Below are positions 26,331-34,537 of a stretch of DNA of 64,000 nt, piece by piece; position 1 is the first letter of the stretch; every line of letters begins with the position of its first letter. Position numbers and translations under genes: made by a program. Source of the stretch: Sulfitobacter sp. JL08 (lineage in GTDB: Bacteria; Pseudomonadota; Alphaproteobacteria; Rhodobacterales; Rhodobacteraceae); contig NZ_CP025815.1 in NCBI RefSeq assembly GCF_003352045.1, forward strand, positions 3,534,001 to 3,598,000, given 5' to 3'. The notes under the pieces were generated by a model. It did no database searches and was not told the DNA's origin. It was given only the letters and a program-made list of their open reading frames with translations.

Positions 26331-26831
26331 ATGATCAAAGCATTCCACTGGCTGTTACCGCACCCGCTTTTGACTCTGTTGCTGGCCGTCGTCTGGACCC
26401 TGCTGCAAAACGATGTTTCGGCGGGCATGATTGTGTTTGGCCTGATCCTCGGGATTATCATACCCTTGGGAACCTCGGTCTGGTGGCCTGACCGGCCCGA
26501 GGGATTCCGAATGGGCCGGATGATCGGCTATGTCATGATTGTGATGTGGGACATTATGGTGGCCAACGTTCAGGTGGCATGGATTGTCCTGACGCGCCCC
26601 AATTCCAAACTGCGCCCGGCCTGGGTGATCGTACCGCTGGACCTGCGCACGCCCGAAGCCATTACAATCCTCGCGGGAACCATCACACTGACGCCCGGTA
26701 CCGTTTCGGCAGACCTGTCCAATGAAGGGCACAGCCTGCTGGTACACGCGCTGGATACCAATGATCCCGACGCTGTACGAGACGAGATCAAGAACCGTTA
26801 TGAACGCCGTCTCAAGGAGATTTTCACATGA
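26331..26831 (+). CDS. mrpE: Mrp antiporter subunit E
   Basis: 166 residues with two or three N-terminal helices and the conserved soluble C-terminal region (VPLDLRTPEAITILAGTITLTPGTVSAD). ATG 26331 has AAGGAGG upstream; an upstream extension of the frame lacks family sequence. The stop overlaps the mrpF start. Confidence 0.92.
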   Translation: MIKAFHWLLPHPLLTLLLAVVWTLLQNDVSAGMIVFGLILGIIIPLGTSVWWPDRPEGFRMGRMIGYVMIVMWDIMVANVQVAWIVLTRPNSKLRPAWVIVPLDLRTPEAITILAGTITLTPGTVSADLSNEGHSLLVHALDTNDPDAVRDEIKNRYERRLKEIFT

Positions 26832-27115
26832 CCCTTGCAACCGATGTCATGAATACTGCGCTAATCATTGCGTTTGTCGCAGTTGCGCTGGCACAGCTTA
26901 TGGCCATGATCCGGCTGGTAATCGGGCCCGATACCGGTGATCGCATTCTGGCGCTTGATACCATGGTGGTAAATGCCATTGGCCTGATCGTGCTGTTGGG
27001 AATAGGGCAAGGCACGCGGGTTTACTTCGAGGTTTCGCTGATCATTGCCATGCTGGGGTTCGTTTCTACAGTGGCCTATGCCCGGTTCGTATTGCGCGGG
27101 GACATCATAGAATGA
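26828..27115 (+). CDS. mrpF: Mrp antiporter subunit F
   Basis: 95 residues, three predicted helices, with the conserved RLVIGPDTGDRILALDTM segment of MrpF. It overlaps mrpE and mrpG by four bases each, so translation is coupled. Confidence 0.92.
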   Translation: MTLATDVMNTALIIAFVAVALAQLMAMIRLVIGPDTGDRILALDTMVVNAIGLIVLLGIGQGTRVYFEVSLIIAMLGFVSTVAYARFVLRGDIIE

Positions 27116-27501
27116 CGGTAGAAGATTTCCTGACTTATGCCGTGGCTGTCTGCCTTGTGATCGGGGCGTTCTTTACACTTGTCGGTTCGATCGGCCTGCT
27201 CAAGTTCAATGATTCCATGACACGGCTTCACGCCCCCACCAAGGTGGGCACGGTGGGTGTTGGTGCCCTGTTGCTGGCATCGATGATCCATTCTTTCACC
27301 TTTGGCGAAGGGTCCCTGCACGAGTTGTTGATCATGGCGTTCCTGTTCGTCACAGCACCGATTTCGGCCAATTTCATGGCCAAGGTGACCATTCACAAAC
27401 GCGCCTGCGCCGAACCCCCGTCGCCTCCGCGCGATGAAACATGGTCGACCCTGGATGTACCCGAAGCAGACCGCGAATTTGTAGAACAGAGCGAAACCTG
27501 A
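27112..27501 (+). CDS. mrpG: Mrp antiporter subunit G
   Basis: 129 residues, three predicted helices, with the MrpG signature GSIGLLKFNDSMTRLHAPTKVGTVGVGALL. The last gene of the operon; no clear terminator is seen in the following 150 bp. Confidence 0.92.
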   Translation: MTVEDFLTYAVAVCLVIGAFFTLVGSIGLLKFNDSMTRLHAPTKVGTVGVGALLLASMIHSFTFGEGSLHELLIMAFLFVTAPISANFMAKVTIHKRACAEPPSPPRDETWSTLDVPEADREFVEQSET

Positions 27502-27654
27502 CCATATGCGCCAACCGTCTATGGCGTTCTGAAACGCGGTGCGGGGCAACGGCTTCACCGTCCAAAAGTGCAGGAACCGCGCGAGATTTTGACTATCGGA
27601 CAAAATGTGGCAGAGTACCGGGATTGATCAAGATTTTTTCCGGTCCCCTGTTTC

Positions 27655-28149
27655 ATGCTGTCCCTACGTTTTCTTACTGCCCTTCTGTTCGCCGCCATCT
27701 GTGGTGCTTGTACCCTTCCGGTTATTCCCGATGATGCACAAACAACGATCCTTGCATTGCGCCATGCGGATCGTTCCGGGGATGAATTAAGCTCAAAGGG
27801 ACAGGTGCGTGCGAAAAACCTGCCTGCGGCTGTCGCTGCCTATGATCTGGATGCCATCTACAGCCCCGATATCGCGCGTAACATTGCCACGGCAGAGCCG
27901 CTGTCGCAGGCAACAAGCTTGCCCATTACCCTGATCCCAAAGGAATATGCTGGCGCGCGCATGACGCAGGAACACCCCGACGGCACCGTTCTATGGGTGG
28001 GAAACAAGGATAACCTGCGCGCGCTATGGTCCGAACTGGGGGCGCAGGATCCCGCGCCACAGAATTACGGAGAACTGTTTGTCGTCAAAATGCAGGGTAA
28101 ATCCGCAGCTTCGGTTACGCGCCTTCATGTGCCCGCAGGACTACCCTAG
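27655..28149 (+). CDS. Histidine-phosphatase-fold protein, probable lipoprotein, second His lost
   Basis: 164 residues. The hydrophobic N-terminus ends in ICGAC, a non-ideal lipobox with Cys19 as candidate lipid anchor. The phosphoglycerate-mutase/histidine phosphatase pattern follows: ALRHADR (His37 would be the phospho-acceptor), SPDIARNIATAEPL with Arg75, and then VLWVGNKDNLRALW, where the usual VGH has become VGN at residue 117. The missing histidine suggests altered or lost phosphatase activity. No good ribosome-binding site precedes the ATG. It stands alone between the mrp operon and an L,D-transpeptidase gene. Confidence 0.65.
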   Translation: MLSLRFLTALLFAAICGACTLPVIPDDAQTTILALRHADRSGDELSSKGQVRAKNLPAAVAAYDLDAIYSPDIARNIATAEPLSQATSLPITLIPKEYAGARMTQEHPDGTVLWVGNKDNLRALWSELGAQDPAPQNYGELFVVKMQGKSAASVTRLHVPAGLP

Positions 28150-28289
28150 GCTCACTCGCGACAGTATGTTCACATCGTTGTCATGCCTCTTTTGCAACAG
28201 TCGGCAAGCGGTTATCCTGAACAAACCTTGATTTTGAACCCCTGCCCGACACATAAAAGTCGAGGGGTGTTTTAGAAGGATTGCTTATA

Positions 28290-28844
28290 ATGATTTCCCG
28301 TCGCTTATTTTTGGGAACCGGTATTGCCGCCAGTACACTGCCACAAATCGGTTTTTCGCAAGACGTTGTTTTTGATCCCACACCACAAGAGGTCAGGATC
28401 AAGAAAGAATTCCAACCCGGTCAACTGCTGATCCTGCCACGATCCTACTACCTGTATTTCGTGACCGAACAACGCAAGGCCATCCGCTATGGCGTGGGCG
28501 TGGGCAAAGCAGGGCTTGAGTTTACCGGCAGCGCCACAATCGACGTGAAAAAGGAATGGCCGACATGGCGGCCGACCGAAGAGATGATCGAACGCGATCC
28601 CCATCTCTATACGCAGTTCATCGACAATGATTACATCATGCCCGGTGGCCCCGGAAACCCCTTGGGCGCGCGGGCGCTCTATCTGTTTCAGAACGGAGTA
28701 GACACCTATTTCCGCATCCACGGAACGACCCAGCCAAACACAATCGGGCAATCCGTATCAAACGGGTGCATCCGGATGCTGAACGAACATGTCGCCGATC
28801 TTTATGAACGCGTGCCTGTCGGAACAGTGGTAACCGTTCTGTAA
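28290..28844 (+). CDS. L,D-transpeptidase (YkuD domain), exported
   Basis: A 184-residue YkuD-family enzyme that forms 3-3 crosslinks in peptidoglycan or attaches proteins to it. The catalytic motif is HGTTQP followed by SNGCIRM, with His144 and Cys160. The N-terminus MISRRLFLGTGIAASTL carries a twin-arginine-like signal. ATG 28290 is chosen, with AGAAGGA 9 bases upstream, over a TTG at 28281. A strong terminator follows at 28872. Confidence 0.88.
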   Translation: MISRRLFLGTGIAASTLPQIGFSQDVVFDPTPQEVRIKKEFQPGQLLILPRSYYLYFVTEQRKAIRYGVGVGKAGLEFTGSATIDVKKEWPTWRPTEEMIERDPHLYTQFIDNDYIMPGGPGNPLGARALYLFQNGVDTYFRIHGTTQPNTIGQSVSNGCIRMLNEHVADLYERVPVGTVVTVL

Positions 28845-28871
28845 ACGGACCAGCGGACAGTCCCCAATAGA

Positions 28872-28900
28872 AAAGGGCCCGTCGATCTGACGGGCCCTTT
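28872..28900. terminator. Rho-independent terminator between convergent genes
   Basis: A perfect 12-bp stem (28872-28883 with 28889-28900) with loop GATCT, A-rich on the left and T-rich on the right. It can stop transcription from both the L,D-transpeptidase gene and the opposing ABC transporter operon. Confidence 0.85.
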
Positions 28901-28917
28901 CTTGCGTTTGCTTCGCT

Positions 28918-29898
28918 TTAGTTCAGCGCTTTGTCCGTAATCGCATGAGTCCACGCGCCTTCGGGCGCTTTGGTGATCATGCCACCTTCCATGGTGATCG
29001 CGACAGTCCGGTCAAAAGCGGCCGGATCCAGCGTTCCGTTCGACCCTGCGGTCAGCTTTGCGATTTCGCCCATCATGCGGCGCTGGTGCTTTTCGGTCTG
29101 GGCACCGGTGTTGTCATATTCCAGCACGATATCCGCGGCGGCATCCGGGTTTTCCTCGGCCCATTTCCAGCCTTTCATCGACGCACGCACAAACCGGACA
29201 AGCTGGTCTGCCTTTGCCTCATCGGCAAGCGTTTCTTCAGTGACGTACAGGCCGTCTTCAAGCGTAGAAATACCTTCGTCTTCGTATTTGAAGACCACCA
29301 GATCATCGGGCGTCAAGCCGGCATCAATCACCTGCCAGTACTCATTATAGGTCATGGTGGTTGCGCATTCGACCTGCTTTTGCAGCAGCGGATCAACGTT
29401 AAAGTTGATTTTCTGAATGGTCACACCGCCCTCGGACCCGTCTGTGGCGTATCCCAGCTTGCCCATCCAGCTGAGCAACGGGATTTCATTGCCAAAGAAC
29501 CACGTTCCCAGGGTTTTACCCGGAAAATCCTCGGGCGAATTGATGTTGTGTTCCTTCAGGCAGGTCAGCATCAGACCGGACGATGCAAACGGCTGCGCGA
29601 TATTGACGATCGGCGCGCCCTTTTCACGCGCGGCCAAAGCCGACGGGCCCCAATCGACCATCACATCGGCGCCACCGCCCAGCAAGACCTGAACCGGAGC
29701 GATATCCGGTCCGCCTGGTTTGATCGTGACGTTCAGATCTTCTTCTTCGTAAAAGCCCTGATCCAGCGCCACGTAATAGCCCGCAAACTGCGCCTGTGTG
29801 ACCCACTTCAGTTGCAATGTCAGATCATCGGCGGCATGGGCCATACTGCCCCATGCGCCCAAAGCGGCAATGCCCAGCGTTTTTGTGATTGTCTTCAT
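28918..29898 (-). CDS. NMT1/THI5-type ABC substrate-binding protein, probable pyrimidine importer
   Basis: A 326-residue periplasmic binding protein with a signal peptide cleaved near SMAHA (residues 18-22). The NMT1 fold is recognised from LQLKWVTQAQFAGYYVALDQGFYEEEDLNVTIKPGGPDIAP. It belongs to the group usually annotated as nitrate/sulfonate/pyrimidine-precursor binding proteins. It is the last gene of an operon with two permeases, an ATPase, a dihydropyrimidinase and an amidohydrolase, so the likely ligand is a pyrimidine base, a dihydropyrimidine or a hydantoin. Confidence 0.85.
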   Translation of the reverse strand: MKTITKTLGIAALGAWGSMAHAADDLTLQLKWVTQAQFAGYYVALDQGFYEEEDLNVTIKPGGPDIAPVQVLLGGGADVMVDWGPSALAAREKGAPIVNIAQPFASSGLMLTCLKEHNINSPEDFPGKTLGTWFFGNEIPLLSWMGKLGYATDGSEGGVTIQKINFNVDPLLQKQVECATTMTYNEYWQVIDAGLTPDDLVVFKYEDEGISTLEDGLYVTEETLADEAKADQLVRFVRASMKGWKWAEENPDAAADIVLEYDNTGAQTEKHQRRMMGEIAKLTAGSNGTLDPAAFDRTVAITMEGGMITKAPEGAWTHAITDKALN

Positions 29899-29959
29899 GA
29901 TACTCTCCTTGTTGGTTGTTTTTTGTTTCGTGTCTTTGTTCGCAACGCGCCGCTGTTTT

Positions 29960-30799
29960 TTACCGGCGCTGCGACGGATGCCAGAATGTAACCGCCCTCT
30001 CCATCAGTGCAACCGCCCCGTAAAAGGCGGACCCTGCCAGCGCCGCGACAACAATTTCCGCCCACACCAGATCCATGGCCAATTGCCCGACAGAGGTGGA
30101 AATCCGAAATCCCATGCCCCGCGTCGGCGATCCGAAGAATTCGGCAACGATTGCTCCGATCAGTGCCAATGTACTCCCGATTTTCAAACCGTTAAAGATA
30201 AATGGCATGGCAGCGGGCAATCGCAGTTTCAGCAGGGTGCGCCAGTACCCCGCCGCATAGGTCCGCATCAGATCGCGCTGCATGGCATCGGTATCCTGCA
30301 GGCCCTGCACGGTATTTACCAGCATCGGAAAGAACACCATGACCACAACAACTGCCGCCTTTGACTGCCAGTCAAATCCGAACCACATCACCAGAATGGG
30401 CGCCATCCCGATGATCGGCAAAGCCGCGACGAAATTGCCAACCGGCAAAAGCCCGCGTTGCAGGAACGGATAGCGATCGATCCAGATCGCCAGCAAAAAG
30501 GCGGACCCGCACCCGATGACATAGCCGCTCAGTGCACCTTTCAGCACGGTTTGTACAAAATCTTCCCACAAAATGGCGGTCGAGGCTGCAAACCGCACGG
30601 CAATGGCAGAAGGCGACGGCAACAGAACGGGACTGATCTCCAGCCCGCGGACAACGCTTTCCCAGATCACGATCAACGTCACGCCAAACACAACGGGCAC
30701 CGCCAGCCGTGTAAAAGACGTACGCGGTTGTCCAGCCAGCCACACATTCAGCGCCCACCCGCCAATCCAGAACAGCGCTCCGAAAACAAGCCAGCCCAT
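29960..30799 (-). CDS. ABC transporter permease
   Basis: About 279 residues, SsuC/TauC-like inner-membrane permease. The EAA loop that contacts the ATPase is visible (RTYAAGYWRTLLKLRLPAAMP). ATG 30799 overlaps the upstream permease stop as TGATG; a GTG one codon earlier is possible. It pairs with the second permease as a heterodimeric channel. Confidence 0.88.
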   Translation of the reverse strand: MGWLVFGALFWIGGWALNVWLAGQPRTSFTRLAVPVVFGVTLIVIWESVVRGLEISPVLLPSPSAIAVRFAASTAILWEDFVQTVLKGALSGYVIGCGSAFLLAIWIDRYPFLQRGLLPVGNFVAALPIIGMAPILVMWFGFDWQSKAAVVVVMVFFPMLVNTVQGLQDTDAMQRDLMRTYAAGYWRTLLKLRLPAAMPFIFNGLKIGSTLALIGAIVAEFFGSPTRGMGFRISTSVGQLAMDLVWAEIVVAALAGSAFYGAVALMERAVTFWHPSQRR

Positions 30800-31662
30800 C
30801 ACGCCATCCCCATGCGGCGCAACGTGATGCGCTGCAAAACACCGATTATCCCGACAAGGGCCGCGGCAAGGGCCGCCGCCATGATCAGCGCGCTCCAGAT
30901 CTGGATGGTCTGGCCGTAATAACTGCCCGCCAGCAGGCGTGCGCCCAATCCGGCAACGGCCCCGGTGGGCAATTCACCAACAATCGCCCCCACCAGCGAC
31001 GCAGCCATCGCAATCTTGAGCGAGGTAAAAAGATAGGGCATCGATGACGGAAAACGCAGACGCCAGAATGTCTGTGCGGGCGACGCATTCCACGTCCGCA
31101 TCTGGTCAAGCTGCATGACAGAAGGACTGCGCAAACCCTTGACCATGCCGACCACCACCGGAAAAAAAGACAGATACATCGAAATCACCGCCTTGGGCAG
31201 CAATCCGGAAATCCCCACGGCATTCAGAACGACGATGATCATCGGCGCGATGGCCAGAATCGGAATGGTCTGACTCGCGATCACCCATGGCATCACGCTC
31301 ATGTCCATCGTGCGGTTGAACACAATCCCGACCGCCAGCGCGATCCCCAGCAACGTGCCCAAAACGAACCCCAGCATCGTCGATGAAAAAGAGATCCAAG
31401 CATGATAGATCAGGGACCGTTTTGACGTGACTTTTTTCTCGACCGTGGTCTGCCATAATTCGACCGCGACCTGATGCGGTGCCGGCAGCTTCGGTTTGTC
31501 CTGCGCCCAGGTATCGGCAATCAGTTCTGCCGTACTCAGTTCAACGCCGGCGCGCGCCGCGTTGTCATAGGCCCACGGTGCGTTCAAAAAAACCGATGCG
31601 ACATACCACATCGCAAAAATCGCCGATACGACAGTCAGCACAGGCAACAGCGACCGCGTCAT
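30799..31662 (-). CDS. ABC transporter permease
   Basis: A 287-residue SsuC/TauC-like permease with an EAA-type loop (RTWNASPAQTFWRLRFPSSMP). The N-terminal periplasmic stretch before the second helix is longer than in its partner. It is followed at once by the second permease and preceded by an unusual 228-bp gap. Confidence 0.88.
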   Translation of the reverse strand: MTRSLLPVLTVVSAIFAMWYVASVFLNAPWAYDNAARAGVELSTAELIADTWAQDKPKLPAPHQVAVELWQTTVEKKVTSKRSLIYHAWISFSSTMLGFVLGTLLGIALAVGIVFNRTMDMSVMPWVIASQTIPILAIAPMIIVVLNAVGISGLLPKAVISMYLSFFPVVVGMVKGLRSPSVMQLDQMRTWNASPAQTFWRLRFPSSMPYLFTSLKIAMAASLVGAIVGELPTGAVAGLGARLLAGSYYGQTIQIWSALIMAAALAAALVGIIGVLQRITLRRMGMA

Positions 31663-31837
31663 GTGCCTGTCTCCGCTTTCATTTGTCCAAAACTACTCCC
31701 GCCGGAGGCACCTGCCCTTACCGAAAAGCGCATGATCTGACGGAAAAGAATGAGTACTTTAAGACAAATGAAGGACTTATCGTGTTCCCTGGCCAGGCGG
31801 TACAGGCTGGAGAGCCGATGACCGTGACAAGTGAAGG

Positions 31838-31882
31838 CACCCTGTCCCGGCGATCCTGGATACAAAAGGACAGGGTGTTTTT
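31838..31882 (+). terminator. Rightward terminator-like hairpin inside a leftward operon
   Basis: CACCCTGTCC (31838-31847) and GGACAGGGTG (31868-31877) form a perfect 10-bp stem with a 20-base loop, followed by five T on the plus strand. It lies in the 228-bp gap between permease and ATPase genes that both run leftward. As a terminator it would act only on rightward (antisense) transcription. Otherwise the gap shows no gene I can support. Confidence 0.5.
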
Positions 31883-31890
31883 CCGGCACG

Positions 31891-32676
31891 CTAAACCTCA
31901 TCGCCATGCCCCGCGCGCAGGCCTTCGCGCACGCGATGCGCAACCTCAAGAAACTCCGGCGTGTCCCGGATATCCAGTGGCCTCTCTTTGGGCAGCGGGC
32001 TGTTGATCACATCGGTGATCCGTCCCGGGCGCGGCGACATGACCACGATCTTGGTACTGAGATACACCGCTTCGGGAATAGAATGGGTGACAAACGCAAT
32101 GGTCTTGCCGGTGCGTTCCCACAGATGCAGCAACTGTTCGTTCAGATGGTCACGTACGATTTCATCAAGCGCGCCAAAGGGTTCATCCATCAGCAACAGA
32201 TCGGCATCAAAGGCCAGTGCCCGCGCGATAGAGGCACGTTGCTGCATGCCGCCCGACAATTGCCAGGGATATTTCTTTTCAAATCCGCCCAGTTCGACAA
32301 GATCCAGAACACGCGCGACGCGGGCCGCCATATCAGCCGCGTCATAGCCCATAATCTCCAGCGGCAGGCGGATGTTGCCGCCGATTGTGCGCCAAGGATA
32401 AAGGCCCGCAGCCTGAAAAACATACCCGTAGGCGCGGGCCTTGCGGGCCTGTTCGGGCGAAGTGCCGTTGATGCTGATCGTTCCGCCCGTGGGCTGTTCC
32501 AGATCGGCCATCACCCGCAGAAACGTGGTTTTGCCGCAGCCTGAGGGGCCGATAAAGCTCACAAAATCGCCTTTTTCAATGTCCAGGGACACATCTTTCA
32601 ACGCGTGCACCGGACCATCGTTGGTTTGGAATGTCAGGTCCAGATTGCGCGCGCTGATAACGGTATTTGAGGTCAA
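31891..32676 (-). CDS. ABC transporter ATP-binding protein
   Basis: A 261-residue SsuB/TauB-like ATPase. It has Walker A GPSGCGKT (residues 43-50), signature LSGGMQQR and Walker B LLLMDEPFGALDE. The only usable start is TTG 32676, with AAGGA about 8 bases upstream; an ATG nearby is out of frame and stops at once. It energises the two permeases downstream. Confidence 0.9.
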   Translation of the reverse strand: MTSNTVISARNLDLTFQTNDGPVHALKDVSLDIEKGDFVSFIGPSGCGKTTFLRVMADLEQPTGGTISINGTSPEQARKARAYGYVFQAAGLYPWRTIGGNIRLPLEIMGYDAADMAARVARVLDLVELGGFEKKYPWQLSGGMQQRASIARALAFDADLLLMDEPFGALDEIVRDHLNEQLLHLWERTGKTIAFVTHSIPEAVYLSTKIVVMSPRPGRITDVINSPLPKERPLDIRDTPEFLEVAHRVREGLRAGHGDEV

Positions 32677-32706
32677 TTCATGTGTCCTTGCGTGCCGGTA
32701 TTGCGC

Positions 32707-34167
32707 TCAGATTCCCGCCGGAATGTTCAGGGGGTCGCGCTGGATCATTTTCGGGGCGGTCAGCGCCTTCCACTTGCTGAGCGCGACCGACGCCGATGCA
32801 AAGGCGGGGCGCGGCACAAACCGTCCGCGGCCCGGCTGCGGCTGGCTGTTCTGGCCCCAGGCCCAGATCACTTCGCCGCGGCTTAGGGTATAGCGCGACT
32901 GTGCGTTCACCTTGAACCCTTCGAACACGTTGTAATCCAGAACAGAATGGTGGTTTGCGGGGCTGATCGTTTTGCTCAGCTTGGGATCCCACACCACGAT
33001 ATCGGCATCCGCGCCTTCGACGATCGCACCCTTTTTCGGATAGATGTTCAGGATCTTCGCGACATTCGTGCTGGTCACGGCGACGAATTCATTGGGCGTC
33101 AGACGGCCGGTTTCCACGCCTTCGGTCCACAGAACCGCCAGACGTTCTTCCAGCCCGTTCGATCCGTTCGGAATGATCCGGAAATCATCGCGGCCCGCAC
33201 GTTTCTGTTCGGTGTTAAAGGCGGCATGATCGGTGGCCACCACCTGCAGAGATCCCGCCTGCAAACCCGCCCACAGGCTGTCCTGATGATCTTTTGAGCG
33301 GAACGGCGGCGACATCACACGGCGCGCGGCGTGGTCCCAATCCTTGTTGAAGTATTCGCTTTCATCCAGCGTCAGGAACTGGATCAGAGGCTCTCCGTAA
33401 ACGCGCATCCCCTTTTGGCGGGCCCGCCGGATCGCCTCGTGCGCCTGTTCGCAGGACACGTGAACGACGTAAAGCGGCACCCCCGCCGCATCTGCGATGG
33501 TGATGGCGCGGTTGGCAGCTTCGCCTTCGAATTCGGGCGGGCGGGAATAGGCATGGCCCTCTGGCCCGGTGATGCCCTGATCAAAGTATTTCTGCTGCAT
33601 TTCCGCAACCAGATCACCGTTTTCGGCATGCACCATCGGCAGCGCACCCAGTTCGGCGCAGCGCTTGAAGGACGCGAACATTTCATCGTCCTCGATCATC
33701 AGCGCGCCCTTGTAGGCCATGAAATGCTTGAACGAGTTCACGCCCATATCCACGGCGTCTTTCATTTCATTGAACACATCCTCGTTCCAGCCGGTGATCG
33801 CCATGTGATAGCCGACATCGGAACAGATTTGCGGCGCGGATTTGCGGTGCCATTCGTTGATCGCGTTCTTGATGCTGCCATCCGCCCCCGGCAGGCAGAA
33901 ATCGACAACCATCGTTGTGCCGCCCACGGCGGCGGCCCAGGTGCCGGATTCAAAGGTTTCGGCGGCAGTGGTGCCCATGAACGGCATTTCCAGATGGGTA
34001 TGCGGATCGATCCCGCCGGGGATCACATAGGCGCCTTCGGCATCGATATACTCGTCCCCGCTCAGGTTCTCGCCGATTTCCTTGATGGTTTCGCCTTCGA
34101 TCAGCACGTCGGCTTTCCAGCTGCGATCTGCTGTGCAGACGGTGCCGTTCTTGATGACCTTTGTCAT
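32707..34167 (-). CDS. hydA: Dihydropyrimidinase / D-hydantoinase
   Basis: A 486-residue cyclic amidohydrolase. Binuclear-metal ligands are seen as HTH in GGIDPHTHLEMPF, the lysine region SFKHFMAYKG (one Lys is normally carboxylated), His in VHAENGDL, His in VVHVSCEQ and Asp in VATDHAAF. It opens dihydrouracil or dihydrothymine to N-carbamoyl-beta-alanine or its methyl form, the second step of reductive pyrimidine breakdown. ATG 34167 is favoured by its spacing from GGAG; an ATG two codons earlier nearly abuts the ribosome-binding site. Confidence 0.92.
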   Translation of the reverse strand: MTKVIKNGTVCTADRSWKADVLIEGETIKEIGENLSGDEYIDAEGAYVIPGGIDPHTHLEMPFMGTTAAETFESGTWAAAVGGTTMVVDFCLPGADGSIKNAINEWHRKSAPQICSDVGYHMAITGWNEDVFNEMKDAVDMGVNSFKHFMAYKGALMIEDDEMFASFKRCAELGALPMVHAENGDLVAEMQQKYFDQGITGPEGHAYSRPPEFEGEAANRAITIADAAGVPLYVVHVSCEQAHEAIRRARQKGMRVYGEPLIQFLTLDESEYFNKDWDHAARRVMSPPFRSKDHQDSLWAGLQAGSLQVVATDHAAFNTEQKRAGRDDFRIIPNGSNGLEERLAVLWTEGVETGRLTPNEFVAVTSTNVAKILNIYPKKGAIVEGADADIVVWDPKLSKTISPANHHSVLDYNVFEGFKVNAQSRYTLSRGEVIWAWGQNSQPQPGRGRFVPRPAFASASVALSKWKALTAPKMIQRDPLNIPAGI

Positions 34168-34200
34168 TTTCATTCTCCCCTCTGTGCGGCCGGTGCCGCG

Positions 34201-34491
34201 TTATTGTGTTGTGGTGACCGGGTCGCACACCGGAGTGGCACGATGATACGGGTTCAGAACCGGAGCCAGATACCCCCTCGCCGTGCCTTCCATCAGGATA
34301 TAGTAACATCGGTCTTCGACACCGCGCACCACCTGGCTCAAATCCTGATTGACCGGCAGCGCGCTGCGCGCCAGCTGCGATACGTATCCCCGTTCGACCG
34401 CTCTGGGAATGTAGACGCCATTGTAAGGATCACCACAGGCGCTTAGCGCGAGGCCGGCTGCAAAAAGCGGGATCAATCGGACCATGCTCAT
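34201..34491 (-). CDS. Small predicted lipoprotein in the pyrimidine operon
   Basis: 96 residues with a lipoprotein signal peptide (lipobox LSAC, Cys19) and three further cysteines (the others at DRCYY and PVCDP). No domain is recognised. GGAGA lies about 8 bases before the ATG. It sits between the amidohydrolase and dihydropyrimidinase genes in the same orientation, so it is co-transcribed with them. Its role is unknown. Confidence 0.7.
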   Translation of the reverse strand: MSMVRLIPLFAAGLALSACGDPYNGVYIPRAVERGYVSQLARSALPVNQDLSQVVRGVEDRCYYILMEGTARGYLAPVLNPYHRATPVCDPVTTTQ

Positions 34492-34537
34492 GTTTTGTCT
34501 CCCTGAATCAGTAAGCCACAGGTTTTGACTGCGAACA

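Noticed and set aside
31479-32006. A 175-codon rightward open frame across the ABC operon gap
   Set aside because: It overlaps the permease and ATPase genes on the opposite strand and shows no domain or start signal.
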